From NCBI GenBank assembly GCA_016235875.1, contig JACRII010000080.1, forward strand, positions 1 through 39,266: DNA of 39,266 nucleotides. The letters are read 5' to 3'. This stretch comes from Planctomycetota bacterium (lineage in GTDB: Bacteria > Planctomycetota > Brocadiia > Brocadiales > Brocadiaceae). Position 1 is the first letter of the stretch. Each line of letters starts with the position of its first letter. Positions 23,867-31,038 of this stretch are shown piece after piece. Position numbers and translations under genes: made by a program. A model generated the notes under the pieces. It saw nothing but the letters and a program-made list of their open reading frames with translations, did not search any database and was not told the DNA's origin.

Positions 23867-25255
23867 ATGGTCATTAATAAGAAAAAGGTATTCGTATTGG
23901 GACTGGACTCGATACCGCCCGAACTCCTATTTGATAGGTGGTTAGACCAGCTACCCAATATAAAATGCCTTGTTTCCAATAGTAGCTATGGTGCGATGAA
24001 GAGCACCATCCCGGCTATTACCTGCCCTGCATGGGTGTCCATGATGACCAGCGCCAATCCCGGCAGGCTAGGATTATATGGGTTTAGAAATCGGTCGAGT
24101 TACGACTATGAGGGATTGTCATTCGCAAATTCAAGCACCATTCGTCAGGATACTGTTTGGGATATTTTATCAAAAATAGGGAAGAAGGTTGTGGTGGTTG
24201 GCGTACCCATGACATACCCTCCAAAACCTGTCAATGGATGTATGGTAACGTGCTTTATGACGCCCGATACGAAGTGTGATTATACGTATCCACACGAGCT
24301 GAAAGCCGAGGTGGAGTCTGTTTCAAATGGTTATATCCTGGATGTCGAGGAGTTCCGGAGTGATAATAAAGACCCTATTTTAAAAACAATCTATGATATG
24401 ACAGAGAAACGGTTCCGGCTAACCAGACATTTTATTCGTTCCAAAGACTGGGATTTCTTTATGGTTGTAGAAATGGGGCCCGACAGGATTCACCATGCCT
24501 TTTGGAAATATTTTGACGAGGGTCATCCAAAATATATACCAGGTTCTCAATACCAGAATGCCATACTGAATTATTACAAATACCTTGACGAGGAAATTGG
24601 TGATACCCTCAAGCTTTTAAGTGATGATACATTGATTCTAGTTGTTTCCGATCACGGGGCAAAAAAAATGTTCGGAGGTATCTGCATTAATGAGTGGCTT
24701 ATCCAGAATGGTTACCTGAAGCTGGTACAATATCCGTCAGAGACAACGCAGTTCAATAAACTCATTGTCGACTGGGAAAATACGATGGTCTGGGGTGAGG
24801 GCGGATATTACGGCCGGATATTTATGAATGTAAAAGGTCGTGAACCCAAGGGAGTCATTGCACCGCAGCATTATGAGCATTTTCGGAACGAATTAATAAG
24901 GAAGCTGGAAGATTTACGGGATGAGAATGGCAGGAATATTAATACAAAGGTCTTTAAACCCGAAGATATTTACACGGAATGCAACGGCATACCGCCTGAT
25001 TTAATTGTATATTACGGCGATCTCTCTTGGCGGTCTATTGGGAGTGTGGGGAACAGGACTATCTGGGCAAGGGAGAACGACACCGGTTCCGATGATGCAA
25101 ACCACTCCCAGTACGGTATCTTTATTATGCGAAACGGCGGGAGTCAGTATGGAGTGCGGCGTGAAGGTGTTACTTTATACGATATTGCCCCGACGATATT
25201 GAACTATATGGGTGTTAAAGTACCAGAAGATATGGAAGGAAAGGCGCTTCTGTAG
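23867..25255 (+). CDS. Type I phosphodiesterase / alkaline phosphatase superfamily protein
   Basis: 462-residue hydrolase of the phosphodiesterase/nucleotide pyrophosphatase group (PF01663-like). The first metal Asp is in VFVLGLDSIPPEL (D14), the likely nucleophile Thr in PAITCPAWVSMMTS (T52), further metal ligands in MGPDRIHHAFWKYF and VVSDHGAKKMFGG, and a C-terminal His in DDANHSQYGIF. These give the expected two-metal site. It ends with TLYDIAPTILNYMGVKVPED, typical of the family. There is no signal peptide, so it should be cytosolic. Related enzymes act on nucleotide-sugars, phospholipids or phosphonates; the substrate is not readable. No clear Shine-Dalgarno precedes the ATG. Confidence 0.87.
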   Translation: MVINKKKVFVLGLDSIPPELLFDRWLDQLPNIKCLVSNSSYGAMKSTIPAITCPAWVSMMTSANPGRLGLYGFRNRSSYDYEGLSFANSSTIRQDTVWDILSKIGKKVVVVGVPMTYPPKPVNGCMVTCFMTPDTKCDYTYPHELKAEVESVSNGYILDVEEFRSDNKDPILKTIYDMTEKRFRLTRHFIRSKDWDFFMVVEMGPDRIHHAFWKYFDEGHPKYIPGSQYQNAILNYYKYLDEEIGDTLKLLSDDTLILVVSDHGAKKMFGGICINEWLIQNGYLKLVQYPSETTQFNKLIVDWENTMVWGEGGYYGRIFMNVKGREPKGVIAPQHYEHFRNELIRKLEDLRDENGRNINTKVFKPEDIYTECNGIPPDLIVYYGDLSWRSIGSVGNRTIWARENDTGSDDANHSQYGIFIMRNGGSQYGVRREGVTLYDIAPTILNYMGVKVPEDMEGKALL

Positions 25256-25384
25256 CTCCCACGTTTAGCATTTTACAAAAAACATTCTTGCAAAAGGCAG
25301 GTAGACATTGCCAAAACCTTCTTTCAAACCCTTTTTTAGTAATTTATTGCTTTTGACAGATGAGTTTTCACACATTAAAAAAAC

Positions 25385-25413
25385 TTGACATTGTTTTGCC
25401 AACTACTTACTAT
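25385..25413 (+). promoter_or_regulatory. Consensus promoter before the gene cassette
   Basis: TTGACA (25385-25390), a 17-base spacer and TACTAT (25408-25413). It lies about 90 bases before the cassette boundary, like a Pc promoter of an integron. TTGCC and GGCAA half-sites flank the -10 box and could be an operator. Confidence 0.7.
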
Positions 25414-25503
25414 ATCGGCAAGTTGTATACAAACTTTATTATATGCCCAAATGGACATATAATAGCCGTAAAGCAAGACGGCTTTTAGTACGCTTAATTC
25501 ATG
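25414..25503 (+). promoter_or_regulatory. Leader with three palindromes between promoter and cassette
   Basis: It contains the ten-base palindrome TTGTATACAA (25423-25432), an imperfect inverted repeat TATATG...CATATA (25440-25461), and a hairpin AGCCGT/ACGGCT (25464-25483) followed by TTTT. The segment ends at the G of GTTAGAC, the cassette boundary. It may be an attI-like or regulatory leader, or part of the old insertion target. Confidence 0.45.
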
Positions 25504-26789
25504 TTAGACCTCCGGTAAAAATTGAATGTTAGAGTATTATCAATCAGCGCTTATCTCTCTATTCGCAAGAGTTCAAGAGTTGAACTCCAATCCCACCGAT
25601 CTGGCTTTGTGCCTAAATATTCAAGAAAAACTGATTCAAAGAATTACCTACGTTGAGCGAAGAATCAGAACTCTCAAAGATGAAATTGCAAAGAGTAAGA
25701 AGCGACTTAAAACCACGCAGCCTGTTCGATTAAGTAAAATAGAATCAACGGGGACAAAAGAAGCCATTCAGTACAAGCACCACCTTCTTGATGAGTATCG
25801 GTTACTATTATCAATCCTCAACGCGGTTGGTGATGCTATCGTATTTACGTACATAGATAAATGGGATATCAAACCAATGGCCTTCAAAGAACCAGCGGGA
25901 TTCATATCTGGAAAGAAGGGGACCCGGCTTGAACGGCGAATATTTAGAGGAGCTTTTGGTTTAGGTCAAATTGCAATATTGAACGATCTGACAACCTGTC
26001 TGCGCTACGGGGATATAACTGTGCCGAGATTCGGCAAGGCTCTAATAATTGAGGTGAAGTCAAGCAAGAAACGCAATACCAACGACCGTACAGAAAGGCA
26101 AGAAATTGGGATGAACAAGATAGGCAATTATCTGGCTACTGACCGCACCGAGGGTCTATATGGCAAAGAAGGGGCATTCGTTCGCATTTCTTTTCAACGG
26201 GAAGAAAGGCATCACAGAGACAGATTAAATGTCATCCTGGCGGAAGCTCTAAAAAATGGATTTAGCTATGAAGAAGTTGAAGAGGGTCTACATTACTATG
26301 CGGCTACACGATTCGATGAGCTCTCGCTTAATGAGGTTGTTAAAAGATGCGATGGAAAGCCATTATTTCAATATGTCGATTTCATTGATAATACAGGCTA
26401 TTTCCCATTGACACTATCAATACGCGATCCGGCAGCACTCTATAAGTTCTATAGAGGCGGATTAACTCTCCTAGTTTTTATTAAACCTAAGACTATTGAA
26501 CAGAAGTGTAAAGACAAAGGCTTTACAGCAGAAATCCTCTTTGATGAGGAGTGGGCGATTAAACTTGTGAACCCTAAACTAATTCCGTATGACGACGGAG
26601 CAATAAGGATAGGAAGGCACATATTTGGCCGAATATTTGGCGAGTTTTTGAGCCTTGATTGGTTTCTGAATGAGATGATGGATAGATCAATAATTGATCA
26701 TTCAACTTTAGTTGGAGCAGAGACGGTCTAACAATCGCATCCAACGGCAAGTGAAAGCTGACGCTTTCACTTGCCGTTGATACTCAGCG
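25504..26789 (+). mobile_element. Integron-type gene cassette (one ORF plus attC)
   Basis: The segment begins TTAGAC right after a G (25503) and ends at the G (26789) of the GTTAGGC core. Joined as a circle, the end G plus TTAGAC would make GTTAGAC, the exact complement of the internal core GTCTAAC at 26726-26732. This self-complementarity is the hallmark of a true cassette. The ORF starts 22 bases inside the left end and its stop lies in the attC, as in standard cassettes. No intI is visible in the window. Confidence 0.8.
25526..26731 (+). CDS. PD-(D/E)XK nuclease-like protein carried by the cassette
   Basis: 401 residues, family not recognised. Residues 35-62 are highly charged and probably coiled coil (VERRIRTLKDEIAKSKKRLK). 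A PD-(D/E)XK-like active site is visible: G162-D163 (YGDITVP), then the hydrophobic strand ALIIEVKSSK with E176 and K178, twelve residues after the Asp, plus an upstream acidic helix around E136 (RLERRIF). The C-terminal half is mixed alpha/beta without a known motif and has no membrane segment. The stop TAA lies inside attC core GTCTAAC. No good Shine-Dalgarno precedes the ATG. A defence or DNA-processing role is inference from the nuclease motif and the cassette setting. Confidence 0.7.
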   Translation: MLEYYQSALISLFARVQELNSNPTDLALCLNIQEKLIQRITYVERRIRTLKDEIAKSKKRLKTTQPVRLSKIESTGTKEAIQYKHHLLDEYRLLLSILNAVGDAIVFTYIDKWDIKPMAFKEPAGFISGKKGTRLERRIFRGAFGLGQIAILNDLTTCLRYGDITVPRFGKALIIEVKSSKKRNTNDRTERQEIGMNKIGNYLATDRTEGLYGKEGAFVRISFQREERHHRDRLNVILAEALKNGFSYEEVEEGLHYYAATRFDELSLNEVVKRCDGKPLFQYVDFIDNTGYFPLTLSIRDPAALYKFYRGGLTLLVFIKPKTIEQKCKDKGFTAEILFDEEWAIKLVNPKLIPYDDGAIRIGRHIFGRIFGEFLSLDWFLNEMMDRSIIDHSTLVGAETV

Positions 26790-26795
26790 TTAGGC
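26726..26795 (+). other. attC recombination site (70 bp)
   Basis: R'' core GTCTAAC (26726-26732, fits RYYYAAC) and R' core GTTAGGC (26789-26795, fits GTTRRRY) enclose a perfect 17-bp stem: arm CAACGGCAAGTGAAAGC at 26742-26758, loop TGAC, and the inverse at 26763-26779. C26741 is unpaired, like an extrahelical base, before two further pairs. The flanks CAATCGCAT and ACTCAGC resemble the spacer parts of known attC sites. Confidence 0.82.
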
Positions 26796-26990
26796 ATAGC
26801 GCGGAGGTCATTAATAAGAGGAAGTCAATAGGGGTTGAAGTAATCAGGAGACACACTGTACCTTTAGAACAGGACGGGCTATACGATGTCAAACAACTGG
26901 CAACCGTTTGTTCAATGGAAGTGAAGGTGAAAGGTCAAAATGCACGGTGTCTGAAGATTCTACGACCACGAAGAACAATCTCTCAAATGT
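26796..26990 (+). other. Short stretch after attC, no recognised gene
   Basis: An open frame runs from inside the attC through this stretch to 27064, in part reading LEQDGLYDVKQLATVCSMEV. It has no proper start codon with a Shine-Dalgarno, runs into the end of the next gene on the other strand, and matches no family I know. It might be the remnant of the DNA into which the cassette inserted, or a decayed neighbouring cassette. Confidence 0.35.
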
Positions 26991-27605
26991 TTATTTTGTA
27001 CTTTTTTTGTTTGCGTATGCGACCTCAACTACCTTCTTCGTTTTTGTCGAAAATTTGGAGATGAGTTTATCCAGTTTGGGAATTATTACAGGGCTTGCCA
27101 CCTTTGCAAGGAATCCAAGAAAGACATTGTCGAATTTTAAGTGGACGGCAGTTTTTACCTCTTCAAAATATCCTTTTTCATCTTTATGCGTTGTGTAACT
27201 AATCTCTAATACAATAGTACCTGAAAAACTGAAGAACACCGTAGCATTGCCATGTCCCACATATATTACCTTGTGTGGCTGCCGTTCTATAAGCTCAAAC
27301 TCTCCTGTGACGTGTTTTGACGGCATCTGTATGCTGTACTTACCATCCCCTCGAACCTCAAGTATCAACTCTTTTCGGTTAAAATCTCTTCCATGCTTTG
27401 TAAGTTCTTCTACGTGTTCTATAAAGTATTCCAGTGTCTTTCTATCTGTGCGTACTGCAATAGGTTTCTGGACTCTGGTGAATGCGCTGGAATTGATAAT
27501 GGACTGTACATTATCTGAATCTGACAGAACGGTTTCGGGGTAGAGAGGTGCAAGCCAGGAGAAAGTGAAAAGACAGATGAATATGGCATTACGGAATAGA
27601 CGCAC
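26991..27605 (-). CDS. Exported protein of unknown function, possible SRPBCC-type fold
   Basis: From GTG 27605 the protein has 204 residues and starts MRLFRNAIFICLFTFSWLAP, a clear signal peptide. The open frame extends upstream to 27713, but that part is translated repeat DNA (27664-27775), so the later start is chosen; no strong Shine-Dalgarno supports it. The mature part contains KTLEYFIEHVEELTKHGRDF, then YSIQMPSKHVTGEFELIERQ and FFSFSGTIVLEISYTTHKDE. The last, with a long C-terminal helix, recalls START/SRPBCC lipid-binding proteins. That fold guess is weak. The ending is Lys-rich (KTKKVVEVAYANKKSTK). Confidence 0.65.
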   Translation of the reverse strand: MRLFRNAIFICLFTFSWLAPLYPETVLSDSDNVQSIINSSAFTRVQKPIAVRTDRKTLEYFIEHVEELTKHGRDFNRKELILEVRGDGKYSIQMPSKHVTGEFELIERQPHKVIYVGHGNATVFFSFSGTIVLEISYTTHKDEKGYFEEVKTAVHLKFDNVFLGFLAKVASPVIIPKLDKLISKFSTKTKKVVEVAYANKKSTK

Positions 27606-27663
27606 AGTGTAATTCTTGTATAGATTAGGATAAATTAGGCTGCCTGCGGCAGCGACTTTTAAG

Positions 27664-27775
27664 CTCCCCTCTAGAAAGAGGGGCTGGGGGTGTGTTGCGG
27701 CAAACTTACACACCCCTTTATCCTCTCTTTTTAGAGGGGAACCACAAAAGCTTGCCCTCGTGAAAACGGGGGATT
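27664..27775 (-). repeat. Composite inverted-repeat element, copy A
   Basis: Two hairpin-plus-tail units face each other: TCCCCTCTAGAAAGAGGGG with GGGGGTGTGT on the left, and ACACACCCC with a CCTCTCTTTTTAGAGGGGA hairpin on the right. Beyond the right unit lies CTTGCCCTCGTGAAAACGGG. Read on the - strand, the order (CCCCCGTTTTCACGAGGGCAAG, given as CCCCCGTTTTC then ACGAGGGCAAG, followed by two facing hairpins) matches the element at 28907-29070. Confidence 0.7.
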
Positions 27776-27877
27776 GAAATTCCTGTACATTAAATTATTA
27801 CAGTTGCAAATGCGATATCTGATAGCACGCAGGGGCAATTCTATCACAAAAATGATTTGATATAAAAAGGATTCTAG

Positions 27878-27904
27878 TTGACAGTTTTTGCCAAAGTTTA
27901 TAAG
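27878..27904 (+). promoter_or_regulatory. Possible promoter upstream of cobS
   Basis: A consensus TTGACA (27878-27883) is followed after 15 bases by TATAAG (27899-27904). The spacing is short, so this is uncertain. Confidence 0.35.
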
Positions 27905-27939
27905 CTCATAAAGCAGTATTGCCGTAAATATTTAACCTC

Positions 27940-28013
27940 CCCTCGTTCCCCTCCTTCGCAAGGAGGGGACTTTGTCGTGAGCGCTCAGTCGAACGATGAG
28001 GGGGTGGTAAAAA
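27940..28013. repeat. GC-rich hairpin repeat with TCGTTCGACTGAG motif
   Basis: CCCCTCCTT and AAGGAGGGG form a hairpin (27950-27970) preceded by CCTCCCCTCGTT. Then follows GTCGTGAGCGCTCAGTCGAAC, nearly the same as the loop of the inverted repeat at 37226-37282. Confidence 0.65.
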
Positions 28014-28055
28014 ACTCTATAAAAAAAGTTTTTACACAGTAATATTATAAAGAGA

Positions 28056-28865
28056 ATGAAAAATTTCTTGTGGGCGCTTAAATTTCTAACCATCATTCCT
28101 ATTGACAGGGAAGATAAAATAAAGCCAAAGGATTTTGGTTCCGTTGTCTGCTGGTTTCCAGTCGTAGGTTTGTGCATTGGTATGTTCCTGTTTGCAGTAT
28201 ACCTGCCTCTCTATTTCTTTTTTCCACCTCTTATTACAGATGCCCTGATTATCCTTGTTTTTATTGCAATAACAGGGGCATTACACCTTGACGGTATTGC
28301 CGATACCTGTGACGGCGTCTGGGGCGGCTGGAATAAGGAAAAACGACTGGAAATAATGAAGGACAGCCGCATCGGCAGTTTCGGCGCTATTGGACTAATC
28401 TGCTTGCTCGGACTCAAATACCTTAGCTTGCACAGTATTGGAGAAATTTCCACGATACATAATGCGTTTTTTGGTGACAATACAAAATGTATTTCCTGTT
28501 TTATCTCTCCTCTGTTGGTAAATAAATGTGCTGCGTTGCTATTAATGCCAGTTGTGGGGAGATGGGCGCAGGTCGGTGCCGCAGGGCTGTCTCAATATGC
28601 CAGGGGCGAATCTGGCACGGGAAGTTTTATTCTGGGAGGAACTACACGAAGACACGTGATTTATGCATCGCTCCTTCCAGTATGCTTGTTTTGGTATTTT
28701 TACGGCCTGAGTGGATTCACAATATTTGCAATAATTATCATTTTCACCCTGGTCTGGATTTGGTATATTAAAAGGAAAATTGGCGGTATGACAGGAGACA
28801 CTCTGGGAGCTACCAATGAAATCGCCGAACTCCTATTTTTGTTGAGTCTTTTTATATTTAGATAG
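28056..28865 (+). CDS. cobS: Adenosylcobinamide-GDP ribazoletransferase (cobalamin synthase)
   Basis: Membrane enzyme joining adenosylcobinamide-GDP and alpha-ribazole in the last part of cobalamin synthesis. The 269 residues begin MKNFLWALKFLTIIPIDRED, with YWFP-type VVCWFPVVGLCIGMFLF, the metal-binding signature HLDGIADTCDGVWGGWNKEK, RLEIMKDSRIGSFGAIGLI, and near the end GGMTGDTLGATNEIAELLFL. Several hydrophobic helices are evident. The protein is slightly long; a loop around STIHNAFFGDNTKCIS (about residues 131-147) looks extra. It pairs with cobU 220 bases downstream. Confidence 0.95.
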   Translation: MKNFLWALKFLTIIPIDREDKIKPKDFGSVVCWFPVVGLCIGMFLFAVYLPLYFFFPPLITDALIILVFIAITGALHLDGIADTCDGVWGGWNKEKRLEIMKDSRIGSFGAIGLICLLGLKYLSLHSIGEISTIHNAFFGDNTKCISCFISPLLVNKCAALLLMPVVGRWAQVGAAGLSQYARGESGTGSFILGGTTRRHVIYASLLPVCLFWYFYGLSGFTIFAIIIIFTLVWIWYIKRKIGGMTGDTLGATNEIAELLFLLSLFIFR

Positions 28866-28906
28866 CAGTTTACTTGTGTTTCTGTGTCTCCGGGTTTAAC
28901 CAGAGT

Positions 28907-29070
28907 CACATATCCCCCTTTACACGAGGGCAAGTTTTATAATGGTACGAATTATTCCCCTCTTGGGAGGGGTTAGGGGTGGGTCCCTTGGTCATGAAAT
29001 CTCAGTGAATATCTTACAAATTACCGACTTACCCACCCCTAGTCCCTTCCCAAGAGGGGACTTTCTAACT
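28907..29070 (+). repeat. Composite inverted-repeat element, copy B
   Basis: It starts CCCCCTTTACACGAGGGCAAG (as CCCCCTTTAC then ACGAGGGCAAG), followed by a hairpin TCCCCTCTTGGGAGGGG with GTTAGGGGTGGGT. After about 50 bases comes the facing unit, ACCCACCCCTAGTCCC then TTCCCAAGAGGGGACTTTC. The two facing units match over roughly 32 bases with few mismatches. Architecture equals copy A at 27664-27775 in the opposite orientation; the two copies flank cobS. Confidence 0.7.
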
Positions 29071-29086
29071 TGATTATATATCTACA

Positions 29087-29767
29087 ATGGCGAAAATGAC
29101 CTTTGTTATTGGCGGCGCACGGAGCGGCAAATCTGTCTTTGCAGAAGATCTTGCCAGGAAGTACAAGGACGTCGTTTATATTGCGACCGCAGAGGTTAAA
29201 GACGAAGAGATGCGCGACCGGATTCAAATCCATCGTGCCAGGCGTCCCTTTAACTGGAAGACCATTGAAGCTCCATTCCATGTAGACAGGGTTATACCAA
29301 ACCTGGATGAAAAGGTGGGAGTCGTTTACCTTGATTGTATTACCTTGTATATTACGAATATGCTTTTGAGTGATGAAACGGGCTCATGTAAGGGCGAACG
29401 GTCGTTCGCCCTTACAAAAGATGATAAAAATCCCCCTCCCCTTACCCCTCCCGCCAGGGGAGGGGAAACGAAAGGGGTGGCAACATCCCCCTCTCTTGAT
29501 GGGAGGGGCAAAGGGGAGGGTGAAAGGGAAATTTTAAAACAAAAGCAGTCACAAATACTCGAAGAAATTAATAAACTCTGCAAGGTGTGTCGCGAGTCAA
29601 AGTCAGATGTTATTATGGTTTCAAATGAGGTTGGACTTGGCATTGTGCCTGATAACGCCCTTTCGCGCGTGTTCAGGGATATTGCAGGCAGCGCTAATCA
29701 GATACTGGCAGATGAAGCTGACGAGGTCTACTTTATGGTGGCAGGAATTGCGCAGAGGATAAAATAA
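29087..29767 (+). CDS. cobU: Adenosylcobinamide kinase / adenosylcobinamide-phosphate guanylyltransferase with repeat-derived insert
   Basis: Bifunctional enzyme (CobU/CobP) that phosphorylates adenosylcobinamide and transfers GMP to it. The P-loop is VIGGARSGKSVFAE (residues 7-20), followed by VYIATAEVKDEEMRDRIQIH with the guanylylated-His region (IHRARRP), VYLDCITLYITNML and MVSNEVGLGIVPDNALSRVF. At 226 residues it is about 45 longer than usual. The excess, residues about 99-147, is low-complexity (NPPPLTPPARGGET) and is encoded by a 28-bp palindrome plus GC-rich repeat, inserted in frame between ITNMLLSDETG and the helix KQKQSQILEEINKL. Catalytic motifs are intact, so activity is plausible. 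Confidence 0.9.
   Translation: MAKMTFVIGGARSGKSVFAEDLARKYKDVVYIATAEVKDEEMRDRIQIHRARRPFNWKTIEAPFHVDRVIPNLDEKVGVVYLDCITLYITNMLLSDETGSCKGERSFALTKDDKNPPPLTPPARGGETKGVATSPSLDGRGKGEGEREILKQKQSQILEEINKLCKVCRESKSDVIMVSNEVGLGIVPDNALSRVFRDIAGSANQILADEADEVYFMVAGIAQRIK
29381..29530 (+). repeat. Repeat block inserted inside cobU
   Basis: About 150 bases made of the 28-bp palindrome (29388-29415: GTAAGGGCGAAC, GGTC, GTTCGCCCTTAC) and two C-arm/G-arm hairpin units (29432-29480 and 29489-29521) of the family seen at 23561 and 28955. The length is a multiple of three and contains no stop in the cobU frame. Confidence 0.75.
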
Positions 29768-29812
29768 AAAAACAGCGCTTAAACAGCAAAGAGCACAGAG
29801 AATGTAATAATT

Positions 29813-30805
29813 ATGGATATTTACCAATTTAAGTCCTTACTGGATAAAGACAAAAAATTTCCAATATATGTGTTTTATGGAGATGAGGAATTTTTTATCA
29901 ATGAGACGTATTCGGCAGTAAAGACGCATTCTCTCAAGGATACCGACCCAAGCCTATCTCTGGTCGAGTTTAAGGGGGGCGAAACTTCTGGCGGTGTAAT
30001 ATTTGATGAATTACGAACATTGCCATTTTTTGCCAGCAAAAACAAGCTGATAGTCGTGGAAGAGGCTGATGTTCTCGTAGAAAAGAATCGGGAAACCCTC
30101 GAAAAATATTTGCAAACGCCCGCAAATCATGCCTCTCTGGTTTTGGTGTGTAGTAAATGGGACAAGCGGACGAAACTGGCAACCCTTGTAGACAAGGTTG
30201 GAATTTCAATTGAATGCAAAAGGTTAAAGGACCATCAATTGCCCAATTGGATTTCCATTCGTGCAAAACATTATAAAAAGAATATTTCTTCTGTAGCAGC
30301 CCAGAAGCTGGTTGAAGATGTAGGTAATAATCTGGCGATTATAGATAAACACCTGGAAAAGTTATCCATTTATCTGAGCGAGAAAACAACCATCGATGAA
30401 AGGGATGTGGATGCACTCGTGGGCGTGGATAGAAGCCGTACGGTATTTGAGTTGACAGATGCCGTTGCGCAAAGAAATGCAGGGGGGGCGCTCAAAATTC
30501 TTAGCCAGATGTTGACCCATGGCGAAGATTCTGTGAGGATTATCAGCCTCCTGGCGTGGCAAATCAAGCGGCTGTGGAGGGCAAAGCAAATATTAAAGCA
30601 GGGAGGGGATGAGTATAAGGTTACCTCGGAGTTGCAAGTCGTTCCATTCTTTGCAAAGCGTTTCTTTGAACAGGTCAAACTTTTTGCAGAAGAAGACCTC
30701 ATGAGAAAACACGCGCTTTTGCTGGAAACAGACGTAAAGAGCAAGACCGGTTCCTTTGGCACACAATTATTATTGGAATTGCTGGTGTACAAATTGTGTG
30801 TTTAA
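29813..30805 (+). CDS. holA: DNA polymerase III subunit delta
   Basis: Clamp-loader subunit that opens the beta clamp. The 330 residues contain the N-terminal FYGDEEFFINETYSAVK, LPFFASKNKLIVVEEADVLV, then LVCSKWDKRTKLATLVDKVG and the C-terminal VFELTDAVAQRNAGGALKIL followed by ISLLAWQIKRLWRAKQIL. This is the typical divergent HolA pattern. A weak start context (no clear Shine-Dalgarno) precedes ATG 29813. It follows cobU by 45 bases and may share its transcript. Confidence 0.93.
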   Translation: MDIYQFKSLLDKDKKFPIYVFYGDEEFFINETYSAVKTHSLKDTDPSLSLVEFKGGETSGGVIFDELRTLPFFASKNKLIVVEEADVLVEKNRETLEKYLQTPANHASLVLVCSKWDKRTKLATLVDKVGISIECKRLKDHQLPNWISIRAKHYKKNISSVAAQKLVEDVGNNLAIIDKHLEKLSIYLSEKTTIDERDVDALVGVDRSRTVFELTDAVAQRNAGGALKILSQMLTHGEDSVRIISLLAWQIKRLWRAKQILKQGGDEYKVTSELQVVPFFAKRFFEQVKLFAEEDLMRKHALLLETDVKSKTGSFGTQLLLELLVYKLCV

Positions 30806-30869
30806 AGTATACATCAGCGTTCCCTTATTCCAGTTACTATTAACCGAGAGGGACGGGAATATGTTACAG

Positions 30870-31002
30870 AATCTGGAACTCATGAACTCAGGGAAAAAGA
30901 GAAATAGTTTTTTGTCTGTGTTTTACGACGTGTGATGTTATCATAAATATTAATGCAATTTTATTTTTAAAATAACATTCGTGAGTTCCTGATTTCCAGA
31001 TT
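30870..31002. repeat. Inverted repeat with 20-bp arms
   Basis: AATCTGGAACTCATGAACTC (30870-30889) and the inverse at 30983-31002 match at 18 of 20 bases. The 93-base centre is AT-rich and non-coding. It may be a small non-autonomous element placed just upstream of the toxin-antitoxin pair. Confidence 0.55.
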
Positions 31003-31038
31003 TAATTTTGCCAAAATAAACATTATGGGAGTATAGAA

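Larger units (their letters stand above)
27606..28055. other. Repeat-rich intergenic region upstream of cobS
   Basis: The 450 bases between the divergent exported-protein gene and cobS hold two GC-rich repeat blocks (27664-27775 and 27940-28013) and an AT-rich middle with a possible promoter (27878-27904). No gene, tRNA or cobalamin riboswitch consensus was found. Confidence 0.7.

Noticed and set aside
25440-25509. A second attC ending in GTTAGAC on the left of the cassette
   Set aside because: No RYYYAAC partner core and no long stem in the upstream 100 bases; GTTAGAC is explained by the cassette's own left boundary.
27755-27780. CRISPR-repeat-like GAAAACGGGGGATTGAAAT
   Set aside because: Single copy with no regularly spaced partner; it belongs to the composite repeat at 27664-27775.
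27780-28055. Cobalamin riboswitch before cobS
   Set aside because: No B12-box-like conserved segment was seen in this leader or before cobM and cobU.
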